Shown here one piece after another: positions 47,059 through 61,334 of a DNA stretch of 64,000 bases; within the stretch, counting starts at the first letter, position 1, and the number at the start of each line of letters is the position of its first letter. Below the pieces are notes generated by a model that had not been told where the DNA came from, did not search any database, and was given only the letters and a program-made list of their open reading frames with translations. The stretch is from Rotaria sordida (Eukaryota > Rotifera > Eurotatoria > Philodinida > Philodinidae). The stretch is from contig CAJNOL010000320.1 of assembly GCA_905250125.1 (NCBI GenBank), forward strand, positions 62,001 through 126,000, given 5' to 3'. A program made the position numbers and the translations under genes.

Positions 47059-49362
<2,304 letters not shown>

Positions 49363-51148
49363 TTTTCGACGAATAATTTAACTAAATATTGGAAACAAAT
49401 AAATAAAAATAAAAACTTTTAGTAATGAATTAATTAATTTTTCTAGAGAAATTATTGATGTTGTTCTCTTTTTCTTACACTTATCTCAGGAAATTAAGAA
49501 GTTTTCTTATAAGCTTTATAGTTAACGACAACAGTAATGGAACCGAAATTCCTTCTCTTCCTTCCGTCACTGTTGTCGTTTGTGAAAGCTGTAATGTGTC
49601 GCAGTATTTCTGTTTGTGTATGTGTGTGTGACTATGAAAAAAAAACTTGTGCGTTTCTTCTATGACATTGCATGAGAAGCGAGAGAGATCATAACAAAGA
49701 TAGATGATGTAGTGTAGAAAAAAAGAAATTTGAAAGAATTTATATTCAATAACGATGTCAATATGAATCATTTTTCATCTGATAGTCATTAATAATAATA
49801 ATAATTATTATTATTCAAAGAATACCTTTTCTACTTTCTTTTCTCTTAAGTAGAATATTCCAAATTATTACTTTTGAAAATAAAAAAACATATTTTATCC
49901 TATATACTTAACTTATAAGGTCTTATTCAATTGTGTTTCTAAGTATTCTGTGATATAACACTTTCAAAAGAAAGACTAATTTTACATCTCATAGATAAAA
50001 AACATGCCAGTTAAAGTACATGAACTAATGATTTTAAATCTTTCTATATTCCTACTCATGTAGATCCAAGATTTCATTATTATCACGATATTTTTTTGAC
50101 AAGAAGAACAATATATTTTTTTCCAGTATATATGTATGAAAAATCCAATCAATCTTGTTAGACATTAATGCCATAAGTTACCTGTTGTGTATGTTTCTAT
50201 GTATATATGTGCGTGAAATGGCAGAAGACAATAATTTCTGTTACTCACGTATTGACTCAACGAAGAACAACATTGTGAGCATGTAGCCTGATGATTTCTT
50301 CTTTTTTTTTTTCTACTGTTTTTTTTTCATATACTGCTCACTTCGCTTTCTTCATGTCTTTAAATAAAGTCACTGTCTGTTAAGCGAGTAAAATAAAGAA
50401 AGAAGAATATGAATGATTAAAAAAAAAAGAGAATCTTCTTATTTATTTTCAACACTAAAATTTCATTCTAACTATTGATTTAATTGAAATTAGATACAAG
50501 GAAAAAATTAATTGAACAAAAATAACTATATTGAAAATTTTTATAAGTCTCTGCATAGAACATACAACAAAAACAAAAAAACCCTACATACAAGTAGTAC
50601 ACGAAAAAAAGTGACTATTATTGACATGACCGAATTCAAATTGTGTTTTTTTGTTTAGTTGAATAAATAATGAAAAATTTCAAAAAAAAATAAAAAAGTA
50701 TTATAAAACGTTTGTAGACGATGATGATAAACAAAATAGAAAAGTAAATACATGTATTCGAGGCTTGTATAAGTACAAAAAATATTATCTTATAGCAAAT
50801 ATATATTTCTTTTTTTGTAATAATATTTATTTTTCACTGTAATATTTTCTTTTTTTTTTGTTAAAATGAACTAAAAGTTTAATGTTTCAAAAATATATTC
50901 GAATGAATGATTGACTAAAAGAAGACAAGAAAACAAAAGTAATAAAATATTGATGTGGATTTATTCAAACGAATTTCTCTTCATAATATATTCAACAATG
51001 ATCATATAATTAATGAGATGAATTGATAATTTTTAATTCTTATTTTATTTACGTCGAAGAATTAAATGGAAAATTTTTTTTGATAAAATTTATCTTAGAT
51101 TTTGTTATATGAAGTTGACAGTAGTTATTAAAAGAAAGAAAAGAAATT
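49363..51148. other. non-coding 5' region of the AGC kinase
   Basis: AT-rich sequence with a short (aat)n/(att)n palindrome at about 49790-49815 and purine/pyrimidine runs. Small frames here are not supported. Confidence 0.4.
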
Positions 51149-51167
51149 TTGATGGAAAGGTCTTTAA

Positions 51168-51880
51168 CCCTTTACCCCCCCTTGGTCACTGGAATGACCA
51201 TTTGTAGAACGATTGCAGAAAATAAAGGAAGCATAGAATTCAAAACCTCTAAGAGCACTATTTGTAGTAAACTTCATGAGCTATCGACTAGTAAAAAAAA
51301 AGATTTTTTTCGCTGTGCTAGTGCCGAGATATACAACTTATAAAATCGATGATTTTCAAAAAAAGTAAAAAATGGAATTTTCTTGGTAAAATTCTTTTTC
51401 TACCTCTAGGCAATATATATCTTGGCGACGTGTTGCGTGATTTACATCAAAGAAAGTGTCCACTAGTAGATTATATAAGTTTCAAAAATTTGAAAAGCAT
51501 TAGGTAGGCAAGATGTGGTAAAGCATCGGATGGTCACTGAACGACTTCCAGAAAATCAACCCTTAGCTTTTGGCCGTCTATAATCCGGAAATAAAGTTTT
51601 GTTTAAACTACGTAAAATTATAGAGTGAACAATTCTCTACAAAATAAGACGTCCACGAGCTCTCTACGACGTTTTTTGGCCGAACACCGTCGGTATTATG
51701 GAAAGTTCACGAAATTTTTTCCAAATCGATCCCCCTACTCCCCCTCAACAAACTACCCTAAAACTCAAGTGTGCGTTTGATCGATCTGACCGTAATTTTA
51801 GCATATTGGAGGCACCAATACTCTATTCCAATGGCTGTTTCATCAATAGCTCTTCTAGAACCTCTATGGGGGGTAAACGG
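51168..51880. mobile_element. 713-bp piggyBac-like non-autonomous element
   Basis: Flanked by TTAA on both sides (51164-51167 and 51881-51884), the piggyBac target. The left end is CCCTTTACCCCCC; the right end in reverse complement is CCGTTTACCCCCC. Two small open frames (51149-51343, 51698-51889) overlap the ends and show no DDD-transposase motif. Classification rests on TTAA plus the terminal repeat. Confidence 0.6.
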
Positions 51881-52008
51881 TTAAGTTAAATTTACTTATT
51901 CGGTTGTCTTTAACAAACTAAAAAACAAAGAGTAAACTCAATTGTATTTTATTCTAATGCTTTTATATATATATGTAGACATTTTGAAAACATTTATTTA
52001 TAATATTT

Positions 52009-52279
52009 TGACACATTCGTCGCGATATAAATATTGGTTTTTCATAATTTGTGAAAAGTTACATTTCTTCATTCAAGATAATTGTAATACTTCAAAACAG
52101 TTTTTATCAACGTTTCTCTTATGAATATGAATTACGAACATTCCTTTATTAGTGGTAAAAGAACCAAACTTTTCCGTCAAAATATGGCAGAGATATCCAA
52201 TTTTTTCTGCGGTAAAGGAAGTTTTGGGCCACTTTATAGTGGGTCCCACCAGTGGGACCCATCGCGTCGAATGTGTTAA
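52009..52279. mobile_element. possible second small piggyBac-like MITE
   Basis: The left end reads ttgacacattcgtcgcgat; the right end in reverse complement is ttaacacattcgacgcgat. The right flank is TTAA (52276-52279), while the left TTAA is mutated to TTGA. Near the right end is a perfect-looking palindrome gggtcccaccagtgggaccc. No coding capacity. Confidence 0.45.
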
Positions 52280-52698
52280 TGAAAAGCAATTATTTGAAAT
52301 TGATAAAGTTTCTAACTTGATTATCAAAACTTCTCGATTAAATGTAGAACTGCTTACTTAATATCGATATCATTAATCCAATGACTTTTTTTTCTTTTAT
52401 AGAATTAATTGAATAGAATATCTTTTTTTGATCTTAAACATATAAAACTAATTCTATCGTTTGAAAGATAAATTGATTATATTAATCCTTAAAAATAATG
52501 AAGCAAAAAATTTTTACTTAATTTTAATCATACATACTGTCTATTGTAAATAGAATATCAATCTTCAATATTTATTGAACTAAAATTTTGTTTTACTTGT
52601 TTTTTTCAAATTGTATGAATGACTAATATTTATACTCATTTATTATTGATGCTTAATATCTGATTCACTGTTTATGAAATAAAATATCATCGATTCAG

Positions 52699-52908
52699 AT
52701 TCCTGAACAAGCAGTCAAACGAATCTTTATAAATTATTCTATAACTTATTTGATTGATGATTGTTATATACAGTATGATTTATTAATAAGGCTAGATCAA
52801 AAAGTACAAAGATTAATTCAACAACAATGTATACATATCACCATTGATTATGATCATATTATTCAATCTTCTCTTGTATTTGAAATATTATCTCAATTAG
52901 AAAAATAA
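52699..52908 (+). pseudogene. orphan terminal exon or gene fragment
   Basis: After an acceptor-like catcgattcag there are 69 open codons ending in TAA at 52906. The product begins IPEQAVKRIFINYSITYLID and ends VFEILSQLEK, with codon use like neighbouring exons. There is no start codon and no upstream exon I can pair in the preceding 800 bp. It could be the remnant of a decayed gene or the last exon of a gene with a long intron. No family recognised. Confidence 0.35.
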
Positions 52909-53451
52909 GAAAGCCACTATTTTTATACGAAAAATTTCCACTGCAGCATTATTAAGTCTATATTTGATTCATACAGCTTTGTTTTTTTTTACAAAATACT
53001 TCGTCATTTGTTATTTTCTTTCTAGAAGATTTGACCGAATGATGACAATATCCTACAGTACTTATCGCATATAAAAAATTGATTATATTCGCATCAGAAT
53101 ATTTACTTTAATACTTAAAAACAAATCAACATATTTTCAAGAGAACAAATTCATGTTTTTTCATGCGTCAGTATGTTTTTTCCTTTCGTTTCTTATAATA
53201 AAATCAATAAAATGTCTCCTTCCTCTGCCCAACGAAGAGCAATACGATTATAATATCGCTTGATCTTTTTTATATGTATTACTTAAAAAAATATTTTTGC
53301 AAAATCATATCGTAATATATACAATTATTCCATTCTGAAGAGTATGATTACATACAATTAGCATAAGAGTAATAGACGTATATATATATATATACAGCTG
53401 ACTGTCTATGTTTCTTCAATACTTCAGTAGTAAATCGGTAGTTATTATAGG
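52909..53451. promoter_or_regulatory. 5' region of the EGF-like/7TM gene
   Basis: AT-rich, with a (ta)n run at about 53382-53395. The sequence directly before the start codon is gttattatag|G, a splice acceptor-like site. The mRNA may be spliced here to an upstream exon, or receive a spliced leader, which bdelloid rotifers are known to use. Confidence 0.4.
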
Positions 53452-54648
53452 ATGCCATGTTTAAATGATTGTTCGCAAGTTGGTATATGTTCATTTAATG
53501 ATACATGTATATGCTCACCATGTTATACTGGCAATAGTTGTGAGATAAATACTAATGTAATACAATTTTCATTGACATTTACAATGCAATGGGATATTCG
53601 ACAAGCATCATTACATTCAAATTTTAATACACCAGGAATTATTTATACAACTATCATTGCTCTAATGTTATTCATGGCTGTTATAAATAACATAGTATGT
53701 TTACAAACTTTTCTTTTACAAGATATACGTTTAACTAATTGTGGTATGTTACAAATATTTTATTGCATATCAGGTTTAATTGCCATAGTTGGTATGCAAT
53801 TGAGAATGTTAACTATGTTAATATTTGATGAATTAATACAAGCTTATCCTTATCGATATGCAGCATGTAATATAATTCCTGTTATTGTTATACTAATGGG
53901 TACTGTCTGTATGTGGTTGAGCTCAATATTAATAATAGAGTTTGTTCTTTTGGAATGTTTTAATTTAAGTTTATATCGATCTCGACGGTTTTCTGTTATA
54001 TCATCAATCATTTGTCTTTTATTAACAATTGGTACACATATGCATGAAATAATTGCCCGACATCCATTACCTGATCCAATGCATCCTGATTCATATTCAT
54101 GTACATTTGCTTATCCATTACCATTAGATATAATTGATAAAATTCTTCGTGTATGTCATATTATTATTCCACTTGGAATACAGTTTATTGGTAGTATTTG
54201 TATACTTATTAGTATAACACGACGTACTTTACTTGTTCGTGATCGTTATGATTATTGTCAAGTATTTATAAGTGAATTTATAAAACGTAAACATTTCTTT
54301 GTTCCACAATTATTTATTATTTTATCAAATCTTCCTCATTTAATTCTTCATTTAAAAGATCCATGTGAAGATGCTCCAGATATACCACTTTTACGAATAC
54401 ATGTTGCTTTTAATATTCTTGTTTATTTACCACCATCAATGACATTTTTTATCTATATATTTCCATCAAAAAGTTATATGCATAAATTTGAGAAAACATT
54501 TTTGGGACGTTTGTTTAAACGAATATTTCAAAGAAATAAAGAGAAAAAACCATATGAATGGAATCAATTAATAATGATATATCGTACGAAATTTATTACA
54601 TTAGTATCCCACACAAAACAAACAATAAAAACTAATATTTTATGTTAA
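53452..54648 (+). CDS. EGF-like domain plus seven-transmembrane receptor-like protein
   Basis: Single uninterrupted frame, 398 aa. Residues 3-30 are Cys-rich and EGF-like (CSQVGICSFNDTCICSPCYT, with the C-x-C and C-x(5)-C ending typical of EGF modules). Seven hydrophobic segments follow at about 62-84, 96-118, 139-168, 180-197, 231-256, 280-301 and 315-338. The last about 55 residues are a basic cytosolic tail. The layout is that of a rhodopsin-like GPCR, but no DRY or NPxxY is clear (the end of TM3 reads LECFNLSLY). No signal peptide is visible at the first ATG. An acceptor-like site ends one base before it, so further extracellular exons may lie upstream. Similar EGF-7TM proteins occur, from memory, as an expanded family in bdelloid rotifers. 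AATAAA near 54817 may be the poly(A) signal. Confidence 0.75.
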   Translation: MPCLNDCSQVGICSFNDTCICSPCYTGNSCEINTNVIQFSLTFTMQWDIRQASLHSNFNTPGIIYTTIIALMLFMAVINNIVCLQTFLLQDIRLTNCGMLQIFYCISGLIAIVGMQLRMLTMLIFDELIQAYPYRYAACNIIPVIVILMGTVCMWLSSILIIEFVLLECFNLSLYRSRRFSVISSIICLLLTIGTHMHEIIARHPLPDPMHPDSYSCTFAYPLPLDIIDKILRVCHIIIPLGIQFIGSICILISITRRTLLVRDRYDYCQVFISEFIKRKHFFVPQLFIILSNLPHLILHLKDPCEDAPDIPLLRIHVAFNILVYLPPSMTFFIYIFPSKSYMHKFEKTFLGRLFKRIFQRNKEKKPYEWNQLIMIYRTKFITLVSHTKQTIKTNILC

Positions 54649-55824
54649 TACAAAAACAAAAAAAAATTTTTGTTTTCTCGAAATGTTAGCAGAAATGTAG
54701 AAATCATTTTTATCGTGAGTGATGGGATATCACTAAGAGGTTGTGTCTGTTTTTTTTCAATTCTTTTTTTTTTTCAACATGTTAACATGGAAAAAAGAAA
54801 TATTTAATATAAAATGAATAAAATCTTGTCACTGTTTATAAATATTATGAAAAATTCTTCAACCGACTATTATATAAGGACTATAAGAAAGTTTTTCTTT
54901 TTCTTTTTCTTTTAAAGAATTTAATCCGATAGAAGAAGATCCAAAGAATGATCAGATTATACCTAAAGTCTGGAATCTTTAATAATTGATAATGATTAAT
55001 TCAAAAAAGAAAATTTTTCAAATGTTTCATTTTACTAACGATTATAATTAATAACAAAAGAATCCATCTAATTTTCTTTTTCCGTTTTTCACCTACTACT
55101 TATCATTATTATTTTCTCTTCATTTTATCTATAAAATGCAAAGAATAATATAGAGAAAAAAAAAAGTTCATGGTAACAAGATTTCTTTTTTATTATTTTT
55201 ATTGCATGTTATAATTTTTCTTAATCATCTTGAACAGTTACTTTTATTTAAAGTACTATTATTTTTGACAGATCATCATAATCTATTCATAGAAAATTGT
55301 AGCAAATTGATTCAGTATATAACTTGTTAGGAAAGATAAAAATTGAAAAACTGCGCATTATTATTAGAAACACCGAAAGCGATGCGAACATCACATAAAA
55401 TTTTTGATTATGCATTGTATTCTATTTTTCTTTCTTTTTTTTCTTCTTCCTCTTCTTCTCACATTTGTAAGAGTTTCCAGTCTTAAGACAACAAGACATT
55501 CGTCGTTGTTTTGATGCACAATTATATATGAAAGAGACGATAATACAATATATAATGATGTATATAGATATAAAATGTTCTTACTTCCCTATCTGACAGC
55601 AATAATAATATAGACGTAACACTACAAAAATATTCTTTTACATATTTTTCAGATGTTCTGTCTCCAACGTCATGTCCCGTAGAGTGCACACGATGAATGC
55701 TAATATGGTTTCTTGTTTTCTTTTCATCCAAGTATTCTTTTTTTTTCTGCTATTGATATAAAAGATCGTATTCAACATTCTTCATCATTTATAAATATTA
55801 GACGTGTAACAAAAAAAAAATAAC
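54649..55824. other. intergenic region
   Basis: 3' flank of the 7TM gene and 5' region of the Ser-rich gene. AT-rich with pyrimidine runs (about 55428-55460). No exon recognised. Confidence 0.4.
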
Positions 55825-58800
55825 ATGTTTTCACATAGAGATACATCTTTAAAACCACCAAATACTCATAACTATTCTACTAATTCTTACAATCAACGTT
55901 TATTACCTACAAATCCTTCATACGATTCTCATTACAGTTCAGCACCAAATGTTGCTTTTTATTTTGATAACCAGGTAAATATAAAATCAAACTATTTGCA
56001 TTTAAAGTCGTCAAAGAAGAATATTTATATCTTTTTTGTTTTGTTTTTTATTATATCGTGCGTAAAACAGGAAGGAAAAAGGATGATAGTTGAGAAGAAT
56101 AATAAACACAGACAATTGTTATTCAAAAAGAATGACAAAACATCATGTTTCTTTTTTCAGAACTAATAGATCTATTAGAAGATAATAATTATTCAAGATT
56201 GTAAAAATATATTTGTATGCACTTGAAAAAATTTTCATTTACTTGAGTTCACTGATATTCATTTTATGTTTATTGATTATAATTAAATTCAATTAAAAAT
56301 TGAAATTCATCTATTTATTTTAACAATCAAAACAAGAATAGAATATATCATCTAAATAAAACCAAGCTATTTAAATATGTTTATTATATATCATAAGAAA
56401 ATAATCAATGAATCGATACTATAAAAATAAAAAAGATAAAATTAAGCTGTTCTTTTTTGTTGTTTTCTTCTTATAATTTAATCAACGTAGCTATTATTTG
56501 TTATTTCATAACCATTTGATGTTTTGAACGAATAACCAGAAATTATTACTTGCTATATACAAAAAAAAAACAACATTATTCTTTAGTTAAGTGCTTTTAT
56601 ATATGATATTTGAATGGCATGAATAGTAAATAAATCAAAAAAAAAGTAGAACAATCAAGATATTTTAGTTTTAAATAACTCAAAACAAAATTTGCAATCA
56701 ATTAGATTCAATATATTTTAGTCTAGATTATAAATTTGAATATAAGAACAGTAGACAAATTGTTCCTATAATCTCCATATATAATTGCCACAATTAATTC
56801 ATGTGCAATCAACAGAAGAACAAAAGCCGATTTATTTTACCGATTCGAAAAATTTTAACTTTAGATTTATAGATGTGTATAGAAGTTTCTTTCAATCTCA
56901 TGAAAGAAACTTTGTTTTTTCTTTAGTGATTAATAGTCTAGTTGTAAGAACAATAGAATAAGAAGTTCATAAGAAACATACATTTATGCATGAATGATGA
57001 TGTATTTTTTTTCTATAGTTTATTACTAATTGTAATAATTCATCAATATGATCTACATCAGAATTTTTACAAAATATTAAAAAAAAAAAAGAAAAAAAGA
57101 AAAAAAAAACATCTAAGAATGTCTAAAAATGTGTTGTAATACTAAGAGAAATAGTAATTACAGAGAATCTTTAATGACGAATGAAGAAAAAAAGAAAATA
57201 TAGACGTCATGTCAAGATCAAAATATATCCGCCTCCATAAAATTGACACTTATGAATATATATGCATCGTTCAATTTGCTTTAACTGATTACTATTACTA
57301 CAAGTGAGATTGTGTGAAACATGTTGGAAAAAAAAAAGAATTATCTATTCGACAGAGCAAAAGAGAAAAAGAGCTATGAGGGAAAAAAATGGAAAAAGAA
57401 TATGATTAGGTCTCTTTTTCCCTTACTCTAGTGTGTTCTCCTCTTACATGAAATTTTCTTTCATATAACTAGAATAAAAAATGGCAACACGGGACAAACA
57501 AAAAAAAAGAAAATTCATAAATGCATAGAACAGGATATTATAAATGAGGTTTTTTTCTTTGATTTGACAACTTTGTTTCTCAACACGCACATCGATTCAT
57601 TTTGTCAATACGAACTATAATAATAACAACAATAGTTTATAAAACAAAAACAAAAACGAGTGAAAATGGATCAACGAAGACTATCTGTCTGTGCTAATTT
57701 TGTAGGCTATACAGATGCCATGGGATATACTAATCAGTCTAATGTAAGTGTGAAATTTAATCAATTTATATATATATATATTAAAAAACATGATGCGACC
57801 AAAGCAATAGTTTACTAGATAACATAGAAAGTAGAAATTGTGACAAGTAACAGATGACATTTTAGTTGTCTCACCTGAATAAACCTCGTATAATTTTTGT
57901 AAACAATTGTTTTCGTTACCCAAATTAAAAACAAAGCAGATCATTGTTTATTCTCGAGAAATTTTAACAAATTCATAGTGTCAGAACATACATGACGAAA
58001 ATCTTAATCATCGTATAAATTTCCTTTTTTTCAATATTATTAAAAAACTCAAATAAATTGTAATTAATATATTCAATATTTTTGGTTCTTAATATTATAA
58101 ATACATCCTTGCATGTCACAAAAAAAAAATAAAAAGAAAATAAAAATGCGGAAGAATTTACTCGACTATGAATAACATTCCGATGAAATATAAATCAAGT
58201 TATTTGTTTTCCGTTTGAAGCTATTTCTCTATGAATCGGAAATTAATAAAAATTAAATTGAATAATAAAAAAAAAACCGAAATTAATCTTCGATATTCTA
58301 TCTCAAGAGAATATTATTTCAATATATTTATTCATAAAAAAAAAGAGAATACAAAAACGTCATTGCATATAATAAATTTGACATCTCATATAAATTATTT
58401 AGACTGAACAACGACGTCTTTCTGATGGTCCATCACTTCGATTAGCAAATCATAATTTATATCATCCGAGTGAATTATCTAATGGTGAATCATATATGTT
58501 AAAACAAAAAAATTCATCACTTAACATGCTTTTGGATTCAACAAGTTCAATGATGCGTACAGCTTCAACAACATTTCATTGTCTTATTGGATCAGCACGT
58601 CGTGCATCATATTGTGGTCAACCTGATCCAACTATACAGTTATCACCACATGGTAATAGTGGTTCACTTTATTTACTTCCAACAACAGCTAATTCAAATG
58701 AATCATCATTATCAAATGCATCACATGAAGATCAAAGACGTACAGTGACTATATATGATGGTCGAATTCCAGCTACACCAACACAACCAACAATTCCATT

Positions 58801-59371
58801 TGAACTTATGACACCAATTGATCTTATAACTCAAACAATAGAAGATCCAGTTGAATCATTTGTTCAAATTGTACTTGAAGAACCTGATGATCGACCACCA
58901 ATAATACATTCGATGTCATCATCATCGTCATCACCTCGAAATTCATCATCATCTCGACGTCGACATCGTAGTAATTCACCAAGATCATCAGCATCATCGT
59001 CAGAAAAAAAAATAACTGATACAAAATCCTTACCAACTACAGAAATATTTAATTCATCAGAAACTTATTATCAACCACCTGATATTTTTGAACCAATGGA
59101 TTTTTCATTTCTTGAACCTGTACTTCGAGGTGAAAGTGCTGCACCACCACCATCAAAACATACTCAAAAATTACAACAAATTTCATCTCCAAATAGTTCA
59201 ATAAGTGAAGATTCACCTATTGATATTCGTTCTCCATCACGTACAATAACTATTGTTACAGATGGTTTAACATTACCAGAATTATTCGCTGATAGTAATA
59301 ATGATAATAATTTAACAACTAATTCAATTATATCATCTTCTCGTTTAAAAGTACCATCATCAATTGATTAA
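55825..59371 (+). CDS. Ser-rich, probably disordered protein with two alternative first exons
   Basis: The common last exon is 58403-59371 (322 codons and stop). Two upstream exons, 55825-55974 (50 codons, MFSHRDTSLK start) and 57666-57743 (26 codons, MDQRRLSVCANF start), each begin with ATG and end in phase 0 at a good donor (CAG|gtaaat and AAT|gtaagt). Each could therefore join the acceptor ttatttag at 58402, giving 372 or 348 aa. The sequence is rich in Ser, Thr, Pro and Asn, with a poly-Ser/Arg stretch (HSMSSSSSSPRNSSSSRRR). No domain or membrane segment is recognised. RRLS or RRAS motifs (QRRLSV, QRRLSD, ARRASY) fit the basophilic (PKA-like) kinase consensus. Not identified with any family; the alternative promoters are inferred from the splice frames. 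Confidence 0.65.
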
Positions 59372-60748
59372 AAATTATATATTGTTTTTCTTTTCGTTTT
59401 ATTCATATTGTTATAAAATATTTATTTTTAAATAAGAAAGAAAAAAACAGATGATAATTTTGTTATGCCTTTTTTTGTTTGTAAAAGATTTGCTTTGCAA
59501 TTCTATACGAAAGAATAAGTTTTATTCGAAAACTACTGATCTCTTCATATCTTTGAACAACAGCATAATTAAAAATTACTATTATATACAACTTTCAAAT
59601 CCTTCACTTGCTTCGATGTTTTCCAAAAATATCTAATTCCTGAATTAATTTTTGACGTGATACGTTCTTCAATCAAGTAATCAACTAAATCGACCTCAAT
59701 ATATGGGTTGAAATGTGCTAATTTATCTCTTGTGACACGAGCACATCATACTGCTATATAAAGATGAAGAAATTAATAGTTTTTGAGTCAAACTTAACGT
59801 TTTGTGCAGAATTAAATGGTGAATCTTTGAATAAAAAGGTAAAGCATAAACTATAAAAAACGACTGAGATATCTATTAAATACTGAGATCGCAATTTATT
59901 CTAGGTCATCCGTTAGAACAAATAATTTTGAAATCAATGCAATATATAATGATTCTTTAGGTTTATTGGCTTGTTTTTTTTTTCTTCAGAGAAGTAATCA
60001 ATTCGACCTTTTGAAAAGTATCATTTATATCAAAATATTTTGTAAAAGAAAATGCTACATCATATCTTTTGTATAAAAACATGCGTTGAATGTTATATTA
60101 TCATGACCTATGGGTTGTAAAAGATTATGCGAAAATCATTGAGAGATGCAACAACATATCGATTTAGAAATAAACAAAACGACAATTGATCGCATGTTTG
60201 ACGAAAGTCTAGTTTCTATTTCACTTCCCACAAACCTCAATATGTAGATATATGATTCAATCACATACAAAATCACGCGAGGATGATGAAAGTGTCATCC
60301 AAAAAATGAAGATCTACCCTATGATGAAATGGACTCGTAGATGAATATTGATTGTTGCATAGCAAAAATCGCAATAAACAGAAGCTACAAAATAAGAAAA
60401 AAATTATCGAAAATTATGAAAACTATTTAAAGCAATTACATGTAAGGCTTCATGCCCAATTAAAAGAACTCACTAAACATTCGTATTTATACTCATATCT
60501 AATTTTTGTTGTCGTTGAATAGATTGCTAGTTATTTTCTGAACCCCTCTGAATTATTTCTCCATAATGCTAAGAAAATTTTTTTTACTGATTTTGTTTTT
60601 CAGCATTGTGACTAATAGTCATAGCGACTAATTAACGCCATCTAATTGTCATAGACTCTTAAAAATAAATTGTCCTTATGTTCATTTAGTCTAATAATAG
60701 TTTCATTGTCTCTATCATCAATAACTTCTTATAATCGTTTGTTTATAG
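59372..60748. other. intergenic region
   Basis: No gene supported. A tiny exon-like piece (59810-59838, between tttgtgcag and gtaaag) and short frames near 60249-60335 might be parts of a decayed or unrecognised gene with the orphan exon at 60749. Confidence 0.3.
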
Positions 60749-60830
60749 ATGATGTTTTTTTTGTTAAAGATAGAAATGGACAAGATGGTTCTACTCATGT
60801 CTACGATCATCGCTCTGTAGTGATAGAACT
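60749..60830 (+). pseudogene. orphan internal exon, unrecognised
   Basis: 82 nt bounded by ttgtttatag and CT|gtaagat, open in the frame beginning DVFFVKDRNGQDGSTHVYDH. This looks like a real internal exon, but I could not find neighbouring exons to pair with it. Either a gene fragment or part of a gene with long introns. Confidence 0.3.
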
Positions 60831-60903
60831 GTAAGATAAACAGAATTTTGCATCGTATTTGTACAATACTGATAAAAAAATATACGATGGACGTATTTTT
60901 AAT

Positions 60904-61334
60904 TTTTTTTTCTACGATACAAGGTATTTAATTCAAATTCAAATAGTGGTTTGCATAGCCAATGAAGTTTTCTATCAAATACTTCCCTTAAAAAATTATA
61001 AGCATCACGAAATACAAAAAAAAATGCGTTTTTTAGCAATGCTATGATAAATTTTGCTTTGCAATGTTTATAACTTTTTAAGAGAAGTTCGTAGAAAATG
61101 TAGCAATCCCTCATTTGATTCAGGATTTTGTGCTCTTTATTATGGTACTCTTAAAAAGTAATTTTTAGAAAGTCTTTTGGAATCTAAAAACCAGCGTGTT
61201 TAATTTTTCAGAAACCTTTCTCACATCGTCCATCAATAAAATTTCGTTATAGGATGTAATTGATAGAATACTTCATTGGCTATGCAAACTACTATTTAGA
61301 TTTAAGTTCAATACTTAGTATCGTAGAAAAAAAT
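60904..61334. repeat. 430-bp inverted repeat (MITE-like)
   Basis: The left arm (tctacgatacaaggtattta, then gtttgcatagccaatgaagt) is mirrored at 61255-61334 (acttcattggctatgcaaac, then ...tacttagtatcgtaga). The arms of about 80 bp are separated by about 270 bp of unpaired sequence. Small open frames here arise from the arms. Ends not precisely defined. Confidence 0.65.

Noticed and set aside
57060..57112. Long A/G-only tract as a functional element
   Set aside because: Simple low-complexity sequence, common throughout the window.
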